A DNA stretch of 64,000 nt from Sulfurimonas sp. SAG-AH-194-L11 (GCF_029215995.1 NZ_JAEMVB010000007.1:1-64000), one strand, 5' to 3'. Shown: positions 1 to 8,311, counted from the first letter of the stretch. Notes: a model not told the origin generated them from the letters alone. Numbers and translations: made by a program.

Positions 1-798
1 GATATGGGTTTTGTAAATGACATCAAAAAAGTTATAGCTGTTCTTCCAAAAGAACGCCAAACACTCCTTTTTTCAGCTACATACTCAGATGCTATCAAAA
101 AACTCTCAGCTAGTTTTTTAAAGTCACCTTCTCTTATAGAAGTGGCACGTACAAATGCTTCTAGTGAAATAGTAAAACAAGCGATTTACCATGTAGATAA
201 AACTCGTAAACGCGAGCTTTTAACACACCTTATAAAAGAGGGAGATTGGAAACAAGTTTTAGTATTTACACGTACTAAACACGGAGCTAATCGCCTTTGT
301 GGGCAGTTAGAGACTGATGGTATAACTGCAGCTGCTATCCATGGTAACAAGAGCCAAAACGCAAGAACAAAAGCACTTGCTGACTTTAAAGCAGGGAAAA
401 CTCGTGTTCTTGTAGCAACTGATATTGCTGCTCGTGGAATTGACATAGACCAACTTCCTCATGTTGTAAACTATGAACTTCCAAATGTGAGTGAAGATTA
501 TGTTCACAGAATAGGACGAACTGGTCGTGCTGGAAACAAGGGTGAGGCAATTAGTCTTGTTTGTGTTGATGAAGATGAGTTTTTAGCAGGTATTGAAAAG
601 CTTATAAGTAAAGACATCCCAAAAGTATGGCTAAAAGACTTTAAACCAGATCCTAGCATCAAAGCTGAACCTATAAACATGGGTGGAAATCGTGGAGCGA
701 GAAACAAGCCTCGTGGCGGTGGAAGTCGTGGTAATGGTGGCAATAGAAACTCTAGTGGTGGTGGAAGAAATTCTGGCGGTGGTAGAGGTAGAAGATAG
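1..798 (+). CDS. DEAD-box ATP-dependent RNA helicase, C-terminal part (5' end outside window)
   Basis: The gene runs in from outside the window; about 265 C-terminal residues are visible. The fragment begins at the DMGF segment that follows the DEAD box, then carries motif III (FSAT, near residue 23), the helicase C-terminal RecA-like lobe with motif V ([11 protein letters not shown]) and motif VI ([10 protein letters not shown]). The last ~45 residues are a basic Gly/Arg/Asn-rich RGG-like tail, typical of RhlE-type cold-shock and ribosome-assembly helicases, where it binds RNA nonspecifically. The likely role is ATP-dependent RNA unwinding in the cytoplasm. The subfamily (RhlE rather than DeaD or CsdA) is an inference from the short tail. 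The gene ends at a hairpin shared with the convergent DUF302-like gene. Confidence 0.95.
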   Translation, partial: DMGFVNDIKKVIAVLPKERQTLLFSATYSDAIKKLSASFLKSPSLIEVARTNASSEIVKQAIYHVDKTRKRELLTHLIKEGDWKQVLVFTRTKHGANRLCGQLETDGITAAAIHGNKSQNARTKALADFKAGKTRVLVATDIAARGIDIDQLPHVVNYELPNVSEDYVHRIGRTGRAGNKGEAISLVCVDEDEFLAGIEKLISKDIPKVWLKDFKPDPSIKAEPINMGGNRGARNKPRGGGSRGNGGNRNSSGGGRNSGGGRGRR

Positions 799-802
799 AA
801 GA

Positions 803-834
803 GTAGTTACAGGGACAAAAGTCCCTAAAGCTAC
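803..834. terminator. Hairpin between convergent genes
   Basis: AGGGAC (811-816), loop AAAA, GTCCCT (821-826) form a perfect 6-bp stem, extended by an outer GTAG/CTAC pair (803-806 and 831-834). It lies between the helicase (plus) and a DUF302-like gene (minus), so it may act as a bidirectional terminator, although neither side has a strong T-run. Almost the same core occurs at 50981-50996. Confidence 0.5.
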
Positions 835-878
835 ACAACTAAAGTTTTGAGAAAAACCTTAGTATGTTAAAACAAATA

Positions 879-1799
879 TTATTCTGTAAGACCTATTAAG
901 ATAGACTCAAAGTCAGTTTGTGCTTTCATTAGTACAGCTTGTGCTTCTTTATCTTTAATCTTCGTAGAACTTAACCAATTATATACAGCTGGAAATCCAA
1001 TAACAATCTTATCTTCATCTTTTTTCTTGTAAACCATAGTCGTACAAGGGGCAAATGCTGAAGCTTCTGGACGAGACTTTGCAACTGTATAGATAACTTT
1101 TAGTTTACAGATAGAGTATGTATCGTAAAAATCATAAGGGCTATCAACAGTTCCCTCTTGTGTAAGTTCTTCGTTTAGGTCAAGAAAAGATGGCATAACA
1201 AAACCAAAAGGCTCAAACTCACCCTCTAAAGTCATCTCAAACTCCTCTTTTGCATCTTCCCAATCTTCACCATCTAAATCCATCTCATATCTTGTAACAA
1301 GCTGGCGAGACTCTTTTAAACTATCTTCACTATATGCAAATTTAGCTTTTGGAAAACTCTTTTTAAAAACAGCTAATAGCTCTGCTTCGATTTTTTTCAA
1401 AATTGAAGTTTCAATATCTAAAATCTTTCCCTGTGCCTCTGCTGTAAGAACAGAGATGTGGAGTGTGTCTTCATTCTTACTTTGGTAAATACCAATACCC
1501 ATAGGAGTCAGAACACCTGCTTGTGGATACTTCTTTACAAGTTCAAGTGCTAAAGTGTTATGATGAAAAGTCATCAGTGTAAAAACTTTAAAACTAGTCT
1601 CTTTAAACTGCTTGTTAAATGGAAGGTTCATCTCGCTGTTAAGATCAACTGCAAAACCATTTGCTACTAGAGCATCTTCTATCATAAGTGGTGTTACTGC
1701 TCCGTCTTTATTTTCTACACTGATTAAGTGTAAGTCACCTTGTGCTTGAAGTGATAGTGCACATAAGAGTGCTATCGCTACGATTATTATTTTTTTCAT
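879..1799 (-). CDS. Secreted DUF302-like protein, tandem copy 1
   Basis: The protein has 306 residues when started at the ATG at 1799, which has AAGGA six bases upstream and matches the start of its paralogue; a longer frame to 1853 is less likely. Residues 1-19 form a Sec signal peptide (MKKIIIVAIALLCALSLQA). Two halves follow, each resembling a DUF302 fold: an N-terminal one around 'TPMGIGIYQ' and a C-terminal one around 'SAFAPCTTMVYKKK', with a single Cys. The function of DUF302 is unknown. The protein is probably periplasmic. It is the last gene of the MBL-DsrE-DUF302 operon and a tandem duplicate of the next gene. The domain assignment is by pattern memory, not by search. Confidence 0.75.
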   Translation of the reverse strand: MKKIIIVAIALLCALSLQAQGDLHLISVENKDGAVTPLMIEDALVANGFAVDLNSEMNLPFNKQFKETSFKVFTLMTFHHNTLALELVKKYPQAGVLTPMGIGIYQSKNEDTLHISVLTAEAQGKILDIETSILKKIEAELLAVFKKSFPKAKFAYSEDSLKESRQLVTRYEMDLDGEDWEDAKEEFEMTLEGEFEPFGFVMPSFLDLNEELTQEGTVDSPYDFYDTYSICKLKVIYTVAKSRPEASAFAPCTTMVYKKKDEDKIVIGFPAVYNWLSSTKIKDKEAQAVLMKAQTDFESILIGLTE

Positions 1800-1872
1800 T
1801 TGTAATCCTTGTTTTATGTCTCTTTTTCTTAAAATGGAATAATACTTAATCATAGTAAAATTAGTATAAATT

Positions 1873-2787
1873 TTATTCTGTAACCTCTTTTAAAATAGAC
1901 TCAAAATCATTTTGTGCTTTTATAAGAGCATCTTCTGCAGCTTTGTCTTTAATCTTAGCAGAACTTAACCAGTTATAAACAGCTGGAAACCCAACAACTA
2001 TTTTATCTTCATCTTTTTTCTTGTAAACCATAGTCGTACAAGGGGCAAATGCTGAAGCTTCTGGACGAGACTTTGCAACTGTATAGATAACTTTTAGTTT
2101 ACAGATAGAGTATGTATCGTAAAAATCATACACTTCTTCAATCTTTTCATCATCTAAAAAAGTCAAATCTTGTGTAGCAGCAACAATAAAACCAAATGGT
2201 TCAAAACTACTCTCTAAGTTCATTTCAAACTCATCTTTTGCATCTTCCCAATCTTCACCATCTAAATCAAGTTCATATAGAGTAATTAAGTCACGAGACT
2301 CTTTTAAACTATCTTCACTTATCTCAAACTTAGCACTTGGAAAATTTTTCTTAAAAAGTGTAAGTAACTCTGTCTCTATCTCTTTAAAAAGAGGAGTTTT
2401 TATCCCAAGTATTTTTTCTTGTGCTTCTGCTGTTAAGATAGATATATGTAATGTATCTTCATTAATACCTTGGTAAATACCAATTCCCATAGGGGTAATA
2501 GCACCTACCTTAGGGTACTTTATGATTAGCTCAGTTGCTAATGTTTTATGATGAAATGTCATTAGTGTAAATACTTTAAAATCAGTCTGCTGAAATTGCT
2601 TCTTAAATGGTCCATTCATTGGGCTATTTAAGTCTACTGCAAAGTTATCTGCATTTAACATTTTTTCAATTTGCTTTGCAGTAACTTTTCCATCTTTATT
2701 ATCTACACTTATTAAATGTAAATCACCTTGTGCTTGAAGTGACAGCGCACATAAAAGTGCTATGGCTACGATTATTATTTTTTTCAT
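1873..2787 (-). CDS. Secreted DUF302-like protein, tandem copy 2
   Basis: This 304-residue paralogue of the adjacent downstream protein has the same signal peptide (residues 1-19) and the same two DUF302-like halves. The proteins are collinear throughout, but the DNA divergence is uneven: positions 2003-2130 are identical to 1009-1136 over 128 bp, while flanking coding sequence has many changes. That suggests local gene conversion or selection. An acidic stretch in the middle (LDGEDWEDAKDEFEM) is shared by both copies. The gene lies 8 bp downstream of the DsrE-like gene and is probably cotranscribed with it. Periplasmic location is inferred; function is unknown. Confidence 0.75.
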   Translation of the reverse strand: MKKIIIVAIALLCALSLQAQGDLHLISVDNKDGKVTAKQIEKMLNADNFAVDLNSPMNGPFKKQFQQTDFKVFTLMTFHHKTLATELIIKYPKVGAITPMGIGIYQGINEDTLHISILTAEAQEKILGIKTPLFKEIETELLTLFKKNFPSAKFEISEDSLKESRDLITLYELDLDGEDWEDAKDEFEMNLESSFEPFGFIVAATQDLTFLDDEKIEEVYDFYDTYSICKLKVIYTVAKSRPEASAFAPCTTMVYKKKDEDKIVVGFPAVYNWLSSAKIKDKAAEDALIKAQNDFESILKEVTE

Positions 2788-2795
2788 TTCTTTTC

Positions 2796-3230
2796 CTATG
2801 GTTTAATATATGTCCAACCGGACTTCACACTCTCAAGTAGTTCAACTACACCAGCTGTTACTATCGTAGAGCCTTCAACAAGATCTTCTTCTTTTACTTT
2901 ATATGTTCTCATGGTATTTCCACAAGCGACAAACTCTACATCTAACTGCATAAGTGCATCTACTCTAGCTGCTGTACTTTTGTTGTTTTTATAGAGTAGT
3001 TTTAAGCCTTTAGAATAGGCAACTATTTTCATGTTAATGTTATCCACTCCATAGTACTTAACAACATTACTCGCAACACTTAGTATATGGTTAAAAGCAT
3101 GCTCGCTATCCTCTGTAACCGAGAAGACTACAAGTCTAGGGTTATCAAATGACGGTTTTGGTTCTGCATACTCAGTTTCTGCAATTGTAACAATACAAAA
3201 GCTTAGTAAAATTAGTATAAATTTCTTCAT
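2796..3230 (-). CDS. Periplasmic DsrE/DsrF-like protein
   Basis: The protein has 144 residues from the ATG at 3230, preceded by GGAG; a start 15 bases further upstream would overlap the previous gene. Residues 1-18 are a signal peptide (MKKFILILLSFCIVTIAE). The rest resembles the DsrE-like fold: a 'PRLVVFSVTED' beta strand, then 'IKIVAYSKGL'-type and 'VEFVACGNTM' segments with one conserved Cys in the position used by DsrE-family sulfur carriers. DsrE relatives relay sulfur or form small hexamers. A role in periplasmic sulfur handling is likely from its place beside the MBL and sox genes, but this is inference. The gene begins 2 bp after the MBL gene stop. Confidence 0.75.
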   Translation of the reverse strand: MKKFILILLSFCIVTIAETEYAEPKPSFDNPRLVVFSVTEDSEHAFNHILSVASNVVKYYGVDNINMKIVAYSKGLKLLYKNNKSTAARVDALMQLDVEFVACGNTMRTYKVKEEDLVEGSTIVTAGVVELLESVKSGWTYIKP

Positions 3231-3232
3231 AT

Positions 3233-4138
3233 TTAGTTCTCCCATTCTAACATTCTATATGCCGTCTCTACATTTTGTCTATGCATAGAGTCATATAGAT
3301 GTATATTTTTAAATTTGTCCATAGTAAGAGTGTTAACAACATCACCGATATCCATACCCTCATCAATAAGTGTTAGTACTGATTCTCTAAGAGTTTTAAG
3401 ATACTCATAAGTCATTTTCACACTTTCTCTTGAGACCATTGTACCATGTCCACCTACGATATACTTAACATCCAGTAAAAGTATCTCATCAAGTGCTTCC
3501 AACCAGCCTTTTAAATCACCATCTCTTATAGAGGGGAGTCTATCATTAAAAACCAAGTCTCCTACAAAAACTATTTTCTTACTTGGTATATAAACATAAA
3601 TATCACTATTTGTATGTGCTTTATGACCAATATTTTTAATGATTACTTTTTTATGTGCAAGATAAAGCACCATCTCTTCATCAACAAAGAGTTCCGGATG
3701 CAGTTGCATTGTCTTTTCATATGCCTCTGGTGATATTCTGCGTTTCATTCTAGGCATCTCTTCTATTGCTAAGTCTTTAAAGGCAGAGGATCCTATTATC
3801 TTTGCACCTTGACTCTTATAGTAACTGTTTCCTAACCAATGGTCATCATGCACATGCGTATTTATGACATACTTTACTGGTAAGTCAGCTATTTTTTTCA
3901 TCTGCATATATGCTTGCTCGGCATACTGATATGTTGGTCCACTATCTATGACTATATAGCTACTACCCATATTTACAAAGCATGAGTTCGCCATATTTCC
4001 ATTGTTTTGAGTGTTCATCGCTTGGGGTAAACCAAAAAAACAGTGTATAGGACTAGAGCCAATTTTTACTGGTTTAAGTTGATAATCAAAGGAAAAAAGA
4101 GTTAAAGAGAGTAGTAAAGTAAAAAAAATAGTCTTCAA
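3233..4138 (-). CDS. MBL-fold metallohydrolase, SoxH-like, secreted
   Basis: The protein has 301 residues and starts with TTG at 4138, with AAGGA six bases upstream. An N-terminal signal peptide (MKTIFFTLLLSLTLFS) sends it to the periplasm. The metal-binding motif HVHDDH (around residues 95-100) lies in 'NTHVHDDHWLGN', with further ligands in 'GHKAHT', 'FVGDLVF' and 'VGGHG'. This is the glyoxalase-II/beta-lactamase fold, close to SoxH and to the 'quinoprotein relay system zinc metallohydrolase' group. Its substrate is unknown; thiol-ester or persulfide hydrolysis is plausible. It heads the DsrE-DUF302 operon, and a TTTTACA direct repeat stands upstream. Confidence 0.85.
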   Translation of the reverse strand: MKTIFFTLLLSLTLFSFDYQLKPVKIGSSPIHCFFGLPQAMNTQNNGNMANSCFVNMGSSYIVIDSGPTYQYAEQAYMQMKKIADLPVKYVINTHVHDDHWLGNSYYKSQGAKIIGSSAFKDLAIEEMPRMKRRISPEAYEKTMQLHPELFVDEEMVLYLAHKKVIIKNIGHKAHTNSDIYVYIPSKKIVFVGDLVFNDRLPSIRDGDLKGWLEALDEILLLDVKYIVGGHGTMVSRESVKMTYEYLKTLRESVLTLIDEGMDIGDVVNTLTMDKFKNIHLYDSMHRQNVETAYRMLEWEN

Positions 4139-4178
4139 AAAATGTCCTTTTCTTTATTATATATCAATAATTATAAGG

Positions 4179-4211
4179 ATAGTACTTGAATATTGTAAAA
4201 GGAATGTAAAA
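4179..4211 (-). promoter_or_regulatory. Candidate regulated promoter of the MBL/DsrE/DUF302 operon
   Basis: On the minus strand: TTTTACA (4211-4205), 4 nt, TTTTACA (4200-4194), 9 nt, then TACTAT (4184-4179). The 7-4-7 direct repeat and its distance to the -10-like hexamer are the same as upstream of soxX. A second -10-like TATAAT at 4161-4156 lies closer to the gene. The layout resembles OmpR/PhoB-class boxes; the periodic T-rich promoter signal of Campylobacterota is an alternative. Confidence 0.45.
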
Positions 4212-4221
4212 AACTAAAAAG

Positions 4222-4260
4222 TGTAAGCCGCTATCTATCTCAAGATAGGCTTGGCTTACA
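4222..4260. other. Two-part stem-loop in the 311-bp gap between the porin and MBL genes
   Basis: TGTAAGCC (4222-4229) pairs perfectly with GGCTTACA (4253-4260), and inside it CTATCT (4231-4236) pairs with AGATAG (4243-4248). It could be a terminator of the sox-porin transcript or a structured RNA. The rest of the 4139-4449 gap holds the MBL promoter and a hairpin at the porin end; I see no further gene in it. Confidence 0.5.
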
Positions 4261-4434
4261 GACTAACAAGTGTATTTTCACACACTATTGTTATGCTCAT
4301 CAGTCATTTCTGAAAGACTTTCTCAGAGTATAGTGGTTCAAGCTATACCCTTTGAAAGTTAAAGTTTGTACTTAAAAGAAAAGGAAGAATGAATAAAACA
4401 AACTCAAGCATTATGACATCAAAGCATAAAGGTT

Positions 4435-4458
4435 AAATTCTAGGAAACCCTAGAATTT
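4435..4458 (-). terminator. Hairpin overlapping the porin stop codon
   Basis: AAATTCTAGG (4435-4444), loop AAAC, CCTAGAATTT (4449-4458) form a perfect 10-bp stem. The stem includes the TAG stop of the porin gene (4452-4450 on the minus strand) and its last Phe codons. The downstream T-tract is weak (AACCTTTATG). Confidence 0.55.
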
Positions 4459-5679
4459 GAATTGGTACTGAGCAATCCATGCATCTGCTCTATATCCACT
4501 TAAACCAGTAAACTTTTCAGCACCTTCAGTAGCACCTGAACCACTTGCAACGATGTAGTTAAGAACAACTTTATGTTGATTTCTCATACGTTTAGCTTTA
4601 CGAGAAAAGTCTTGGTAAGGAGTAGAGATAAAGATGTTAAGACCTAGGTATGTATTTCCTAAATTAGTTGTATTAGCACCTGTACCCTTAATAGCAGAAG
4701 CTTGAATATGCTTACCAACAACTTCTAAAGTAGGAGTAACAAAATAAGCTGCAGTTACAGTAGCTGCTTGTTCATCATAACCCTCTACACCTTTAATATT
4801 TGAAGCATCAAAATACTCAGCTTTAATACTTAACTTACCTAAGTTAGAATCTAAACCAAGGTTAATATTTGAGTAATTAACACCATTTGTAGTTAATGCA
4901 TCTTCACTATCTGCATTTTCAGATAAAGCATAAGAAGCTTCAATATGAAGTTTCTCAGTATAATCAAACATACCACGAACTACATATGAATTTCCACCAA
5001 ATGCAGTTGCAGCATCTCCACCAGAACCTTTAGCGACAGCTTTAGAACGACTCGCTTGGTTAGCAATCATAATATCATAACCAAATCCTTTCCATGGACG
5101 TTCATGACCCATTTCAAAACCATTTACTTTTCCATTATTACCTAAGAACATGTCACGTCCAGAAATCATTAAACCTGTATTTCTTTCGAGAACAAGTTGT
5201 TTATCCATACCACGTTCCGCAATATCAAGATTCCATCCTGGCATTGTAAAGCCCATACCATTTGGCATTTTAATAAGACCAGCTTTTACAACAAATGCAG
5301 GATCAAATACATAAGAGATAAATGCATCTTTTACTAATTTTGGAATAGCATCACCACTAGCATCCTTACCATTTCCTGTTGCTGCTTGGTTAAAGTCTAA
5401 GAAAACCTTACCACGAAGTTTTCCAGCTACATATTTCCAACCAAGACGAATACGTTGTGCTCTAAAACCAATATTTGTATTGGCCTTATCAACAGAACCT
5501 GCTTTCTTGATTTGCATACCTTCACCACCAATTGCATCTAATTGTGCAAAACCGTAAAATATAAGCTTCGTATCAATATCACCAACTTTTTTCTTCATTG
5601 TATAACCAGCTTCCGCTGATGTAGCCATCATTAATAGTGCTGCAGCTCCCGCCGCTAACTTAATCATATTTCTTTTCAT
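4450..5679 (-). CDS. Outer-membrane porin, phosphate-selective porin O/P-like
   Basis: The 409-residue protein starts at the ATG at 5679 with AAGGGA upstream. Residues 1-24 are a signal peptide ending in 'TSAEA'. The mature part shows alternating amphipathic strands ('LIFYGFAQLDAIGG', 'GKVFLDFNQAA', 'WIAQYQFKF') and ends in aromatic Phe, the usual outer-membrane barrel signature. Length and pattern fit 16-strand OprO/OprP-like porins. The substrate is unknown; the position just downstream of soxB suggests entry of thiosulfate or another anion, which is inference. A 9-bp-stem hairpin separates it from soxB, so its expression may be partly uncoupled from the sox genes. Confidence 0.85.
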   Translation of the reverse strand: MKRNMIKLAAGAAALLMMATSAEAGYTMKKKVGDIDTKLIFYGFAQLDAIGGEGMQIKKAGSVDKANTNIGFRAQRIRLGWKYVAGKLRGKVFLDFNQAATGNGKDASGDAIPKLVKDAFISYVFDPAFVVKAGLIKMPNGMGFTMPGWNLDIAERGMDKQLVLERNTGLMISGRDMFLGNNGKVNGFEMGHERPWKGFGYDIMIANQASRSKAVAKGSGGDAATAFGGNSYVVRGMFDYTEKLHIEASYALSENADSEDALTTNGVNYSNINLGLDSNLGKLSIKAEYFDASNIKGVEGYDEQAATVTAAYFVTPTLEVVGKHIQASAIKGTGANTTNLGNTYLGLNIFISTPYQDFSRKAKRMRNQHKVVLNYIVASGSGATEGAEKFTGLSGYRADAWIAQYQFKF

Positions 5680-5730
5680 TTTTTTCCCTTATTATTAAAT
5701 AAATTCGAACCTTGAAAGGATTCTTTTGAA

Positions 5731-5752
5731 ACAGTAGCTTAAGAGCTACTGT
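5731..5752 (-). terminator. Hairpin between soxB and the porin gene
   Basis: ACAGTAGCT (5731-5739), loop TAAG, AGCTACTGT (5744-5752) form a perfect 9-bp stem just after soxB. On the minus strand it is followed by TTTCAAAAG, a poor T-run. It may attenuate read-through into the porin gene or stabilise the sox mRNA 3' end. Confidence 0.5.
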
Positions 5753-5764
5753 CGGCCTACTTCC

Positions 5765-7525
5765 CTAACAGCTACGAGAGCCTTTAACCGGACAACCACA
5801 GTCATAATCAACTAAAGTAACATTCCCTGCGTTACTTACATCAACTACACCCTGACGTTTAATATAGTCACGAGTTACATCATATACAGGACGAATTTTA
5901 TCTTTTTGAAGGTTTTCACCCGCATTTTGAAGGTTTCCACCCCATGATGAAACTACATATGTCTTGTCCAAATCTATCGGCTTACCACCGATCATAAGCT
6001 TAGAGATTCTCTCTCCAGCTTTACCGGCTACTGCGATAGAATATGTAACACCACCTAAGCGACTCATGTCACCACCTTGTTGATAAAGAGGATTTGCATT
6101 AAATACATTATCCGCGATATCTTCAAGTAGGTTGGCGATTTGTTTCCCTTTCAAATCAAATGTATAAACACTAGGGTAAGTAATACCACACATCTCATAT
6201 ACATTATCCATTAAAATATCATCACCTGCAAGTACAGTTGTTCCCCATCTATAACCAGGAGTGAATGACATGTCGCATTTCATCTCGTCCATGATTGCAT
6301 CATTAATGAGCTGATCAAAAGTTGAGAAGAATGTATCACGCTTATAAAGAGTACCTTTAGTTTTACCTAAAACCTCATTTAACTCTTTATCAAAAGGTGC
6401 ATATAACTCATTTACTAGCTTAACACCCTCTGGATCTGCTGGAATAATGTTAGAAGCCATAGGTACAAGCTTATACTCATAACCATGAACTTTACCATTA
6501 CTCGCATCTATATCTAAACGTCCAACATACTTACCATGACTACCAGCAATAACGATAACTGTACCCTCAACCGTAATAGGTTGTGGAGAAGGGTCATGTG
6601 TATGACCACTTAAGATAAAGTCGATACCGTGGACCATACGAGCCACTTCTTGATCAACTGAGAAACCATCGTGAGAAATCACAACAACACAATCAACCTT
6701 ATGCTCATTTCTAAGTTCATTTACATAGTCTTGAAGTGTTTCAGGTCTAATTCCGAAGCTCCAACCCTCTGTAAACTCTTTAGGATTTGCAGTAGAAGTA
6801 AATGGGAATGCCTGACCGATAACACCGATTTTAGCACCACCACGCTCTTCTATAGTATATGGTTCAAATATTAACTCTTCATACTCATCTTCAAAAGGAT
6901 CATTTCCGATTACATTTTGAGCAACGAACTTAGCATCTAGCATTTCGATAAGTTCAAGAACTCTCTCTTTACCATATGTAAATTCCCAGTGACCAGTCAT
7001 AATGTCAACACCAAGATAGTTTTGAGCCTTAACGATAGCCTCCCCACGAGTCTTAAGTGCAACACCAGTACCTTGCCAAGTATCTCCAGAGTCAAGGAAA
7101 AGAACATTTTCATTTCCACGCTCTTTACGAACATGATCAAGATATGTTTTCATATGGGCGATACCACCCATCTTTCCAAACTTTTTAGCTAAAGCTTCAA
7201 AGTCCATATATGTATCAAAATATGCATCTAAACTTGATGGCTCTAGTCCATAATGTTTTGCAAAAGCTTCACCACATAAGAAACCAGGTGTACCAACTAA
7301 ATTAGGAGCAGAGATTAATGTAGAAGGCTCTCTCCAATACAGTGGTTTAATATGGGCATGAATATCACACATATGTAACAGTGTGAAATTTCCCATAGAG
7401 TTAAATTTATAAATATCTTGTGCAGATAATTTATTTATTGTTTTAGTACTAGCAACTCCACTTGTTGCAGCTCCTAAACCTAGGATTGCTGCAATATGCA
7501 TAAAGTCTCTTCTTGAAATATCCAC
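5765..7525 (-). CDS. soxB: Thiosulfohydrolase SoxB
   Basis: The protein has 586 residues. It starts with GTG at 7525, with AGAAGG about eight bases upstream. A Tat signal (SRRDFM, residues 4-9) exports it folded to the periplasm. Family motifs are clear: the metallophosphoesterase-type ligands in CDIHAH (53-58), DSGDTW (145-150), the SoxB hallmark GHWEFTYG (178-185), SHDGF (284-288) and SGHTHD (306-311), then a 5'-nucleotidase-like C-terminal domain. SoxB hydrolyses sulfate from the SoxY-bound thiosulfonate using two Mn ions. The C-terminus carries three extra cysteines (CGCPVKGSRSC). It is the fifth gene of the sox operon, 12 bp after soxA. Confidence 0.97.
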   Translation of the reverse strand: MDISRRDFMHIAAILGLGAATSGVASTKTINKLSAQDIYKFNSMGNFTLLHMCDIHAHIKPLYWREPSTLISAPNLVGTPGFLCGEAFAKHYGLEPSSLDAYFDTYMDFEALAKKFGKMGGIAHMKTYLDHVRKERGNENVLFLDSGDTWQGTGVALKTRGEAIVKAQNYLGVDIMTGHWEFTYGKERVLELIEMLDAKFVAQNVIGNDPFEDEYEELIFEPYTIEERGGAKIGVIGQAFPFTSTANPKEFTEGWSFGIRPETLQDYVNELRNEHKVDCVVVISHDGFSVDQEVARMVHGIDFILSGHTHDPSPQPITVEGTVIVIAGSHGKYVGRLDIDASNGKVHGYEYKLVPMASNIIPADPEGVKLVNELYAPFDKELNEVLGKTKGTLYKRDTFFSTFDQLINDAIMDEMKCDMSFTPGYRWGTTVLAGDDILMDNVYEMCGITYPSVYTFDLKGKQIANLLEDIADNVFNANPLYQQGGDMSRLGGVTYSIAVAGKAGERISKLMIGGKPIDLDKTYVVSSWGGNLQNAGENLQKDKIRPVYDVTRDYIKRQGVVDVSNAGNVTLVDYDCGCPVKGSRSC

Positions 7526-7537
7526 TTGTCTAACCTT

Positions 7538-8311
7538 CTATCTTTTTAAACCAGGTACTGCTATTTCAGCACCTTTAGCTTCACTTGTTAAGTAAACCTC
7601 TAAAGCAACCATTTCAGGTGAACCAATAGGAATAACTTTTAAAAGTGCATTTTTCATACAACCCTGGAAACGACGTTGTAATGTTCTTAGAGATGACTTA
7701 GTCATTCTATATGCTGGCCAAGTCGCTGCAACGGCAACACCTTTAGCACTTAAGTCTGGTAGTGGTTGTGTTCTTAAAACACTTCCAATAACAGCGTCAG
7801 AGTGACATGAGTTACAAGATAAACCTCTACCACCACGTTTAGTCATGTAAGTTTTCTCACCAAGGGCATATGCTTCTTTCATCTGTTTGTTAGCATTAAC
7901 ATCAATGTTAGACTTTTCACCATTTGCAAGAGACTTAACATATGAACTCATATCAAACATATCTCCACTCTTAAGCTTAAATGGTTTGTGACCATTTTTA
8001 TACATTAAGCCTTGAAGTACTTGATCTATTCCAACAACTTGTTTAAACTCTGGTAAGTAGCGTGGAAAACCTGCTAAGTAAGCTGGTAGGCTATCTTCAG
8101 TTTGCTTTAAAAATGCAGCAATACCTTCATCGCCACCACAATACTCAGCTAAAAGTTCTTCACCGTTAGCAACCATTAAATCTGCTGGGTTGTTTTCTAA
8201 CATCTCAGCATACATAGCACGGTCAGCATCACTCATTGCAAACTGCTCTCCACCAAACGATAGTGTAGAAAGTAGTGCAACAGATAAAGCTATTTTAATT
8301 CCTGTTTTCAT
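7538..8311 (-). CDS. soxA: Sulfur oxidation c-type cytochrome SoxA (mono-heme form)
   Basis: The protein has 257 residues when started at the ATG at 8311 (AAAGGA eight bases upstream); an upstream Met would overlap soxZ. Residues 1-20 are a signal peptide. Only one heme site, CNSCH, is present (about 166-170). The Cys in 'RFQGCMKN' (about 218) is the expected cysteine persulfide heme ligand. The position of the second heme in di-heme SoxA reads 'YCGGDEG', with no CxxCH, so this is the mono-heme type. With SoxX it links thiosulfate oxidatively to SoxY in the periplasm. A 4-bp gap separates it from soxZ. Confidence 0.95.
   Translation of the reverse strand: MKTGIKIALSVALLSTLSFGGEQFAMSDADRAMYAEMLENNPADLMVANGEELLAEYCGGDEGIAAFLKQTEDSLPAYLAGFPRYLPEFKQVVGIDQVLQGLMYKNGHKPFKLKSGDMFDMSSYVKSLANGEKSNIDVNANKQMKEAYALGEKTYMTKRGGRGLSCNSCHSDAVIGSVLRTQPLPDLSAKGVAVAATWPAYRMTKSSLRTLQRRFQGCMKNALLKVIPIGSPEMVALEVYLTSEAKGAEIAVPGLKR

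Noticed and set aside
4261-4430. Possible tRNA or regulatory RNA in the gap between porin and MBL genes
   Set aside because: No cloverleaf or T-loop could be drawn; only the two hairpins already listed are supported.
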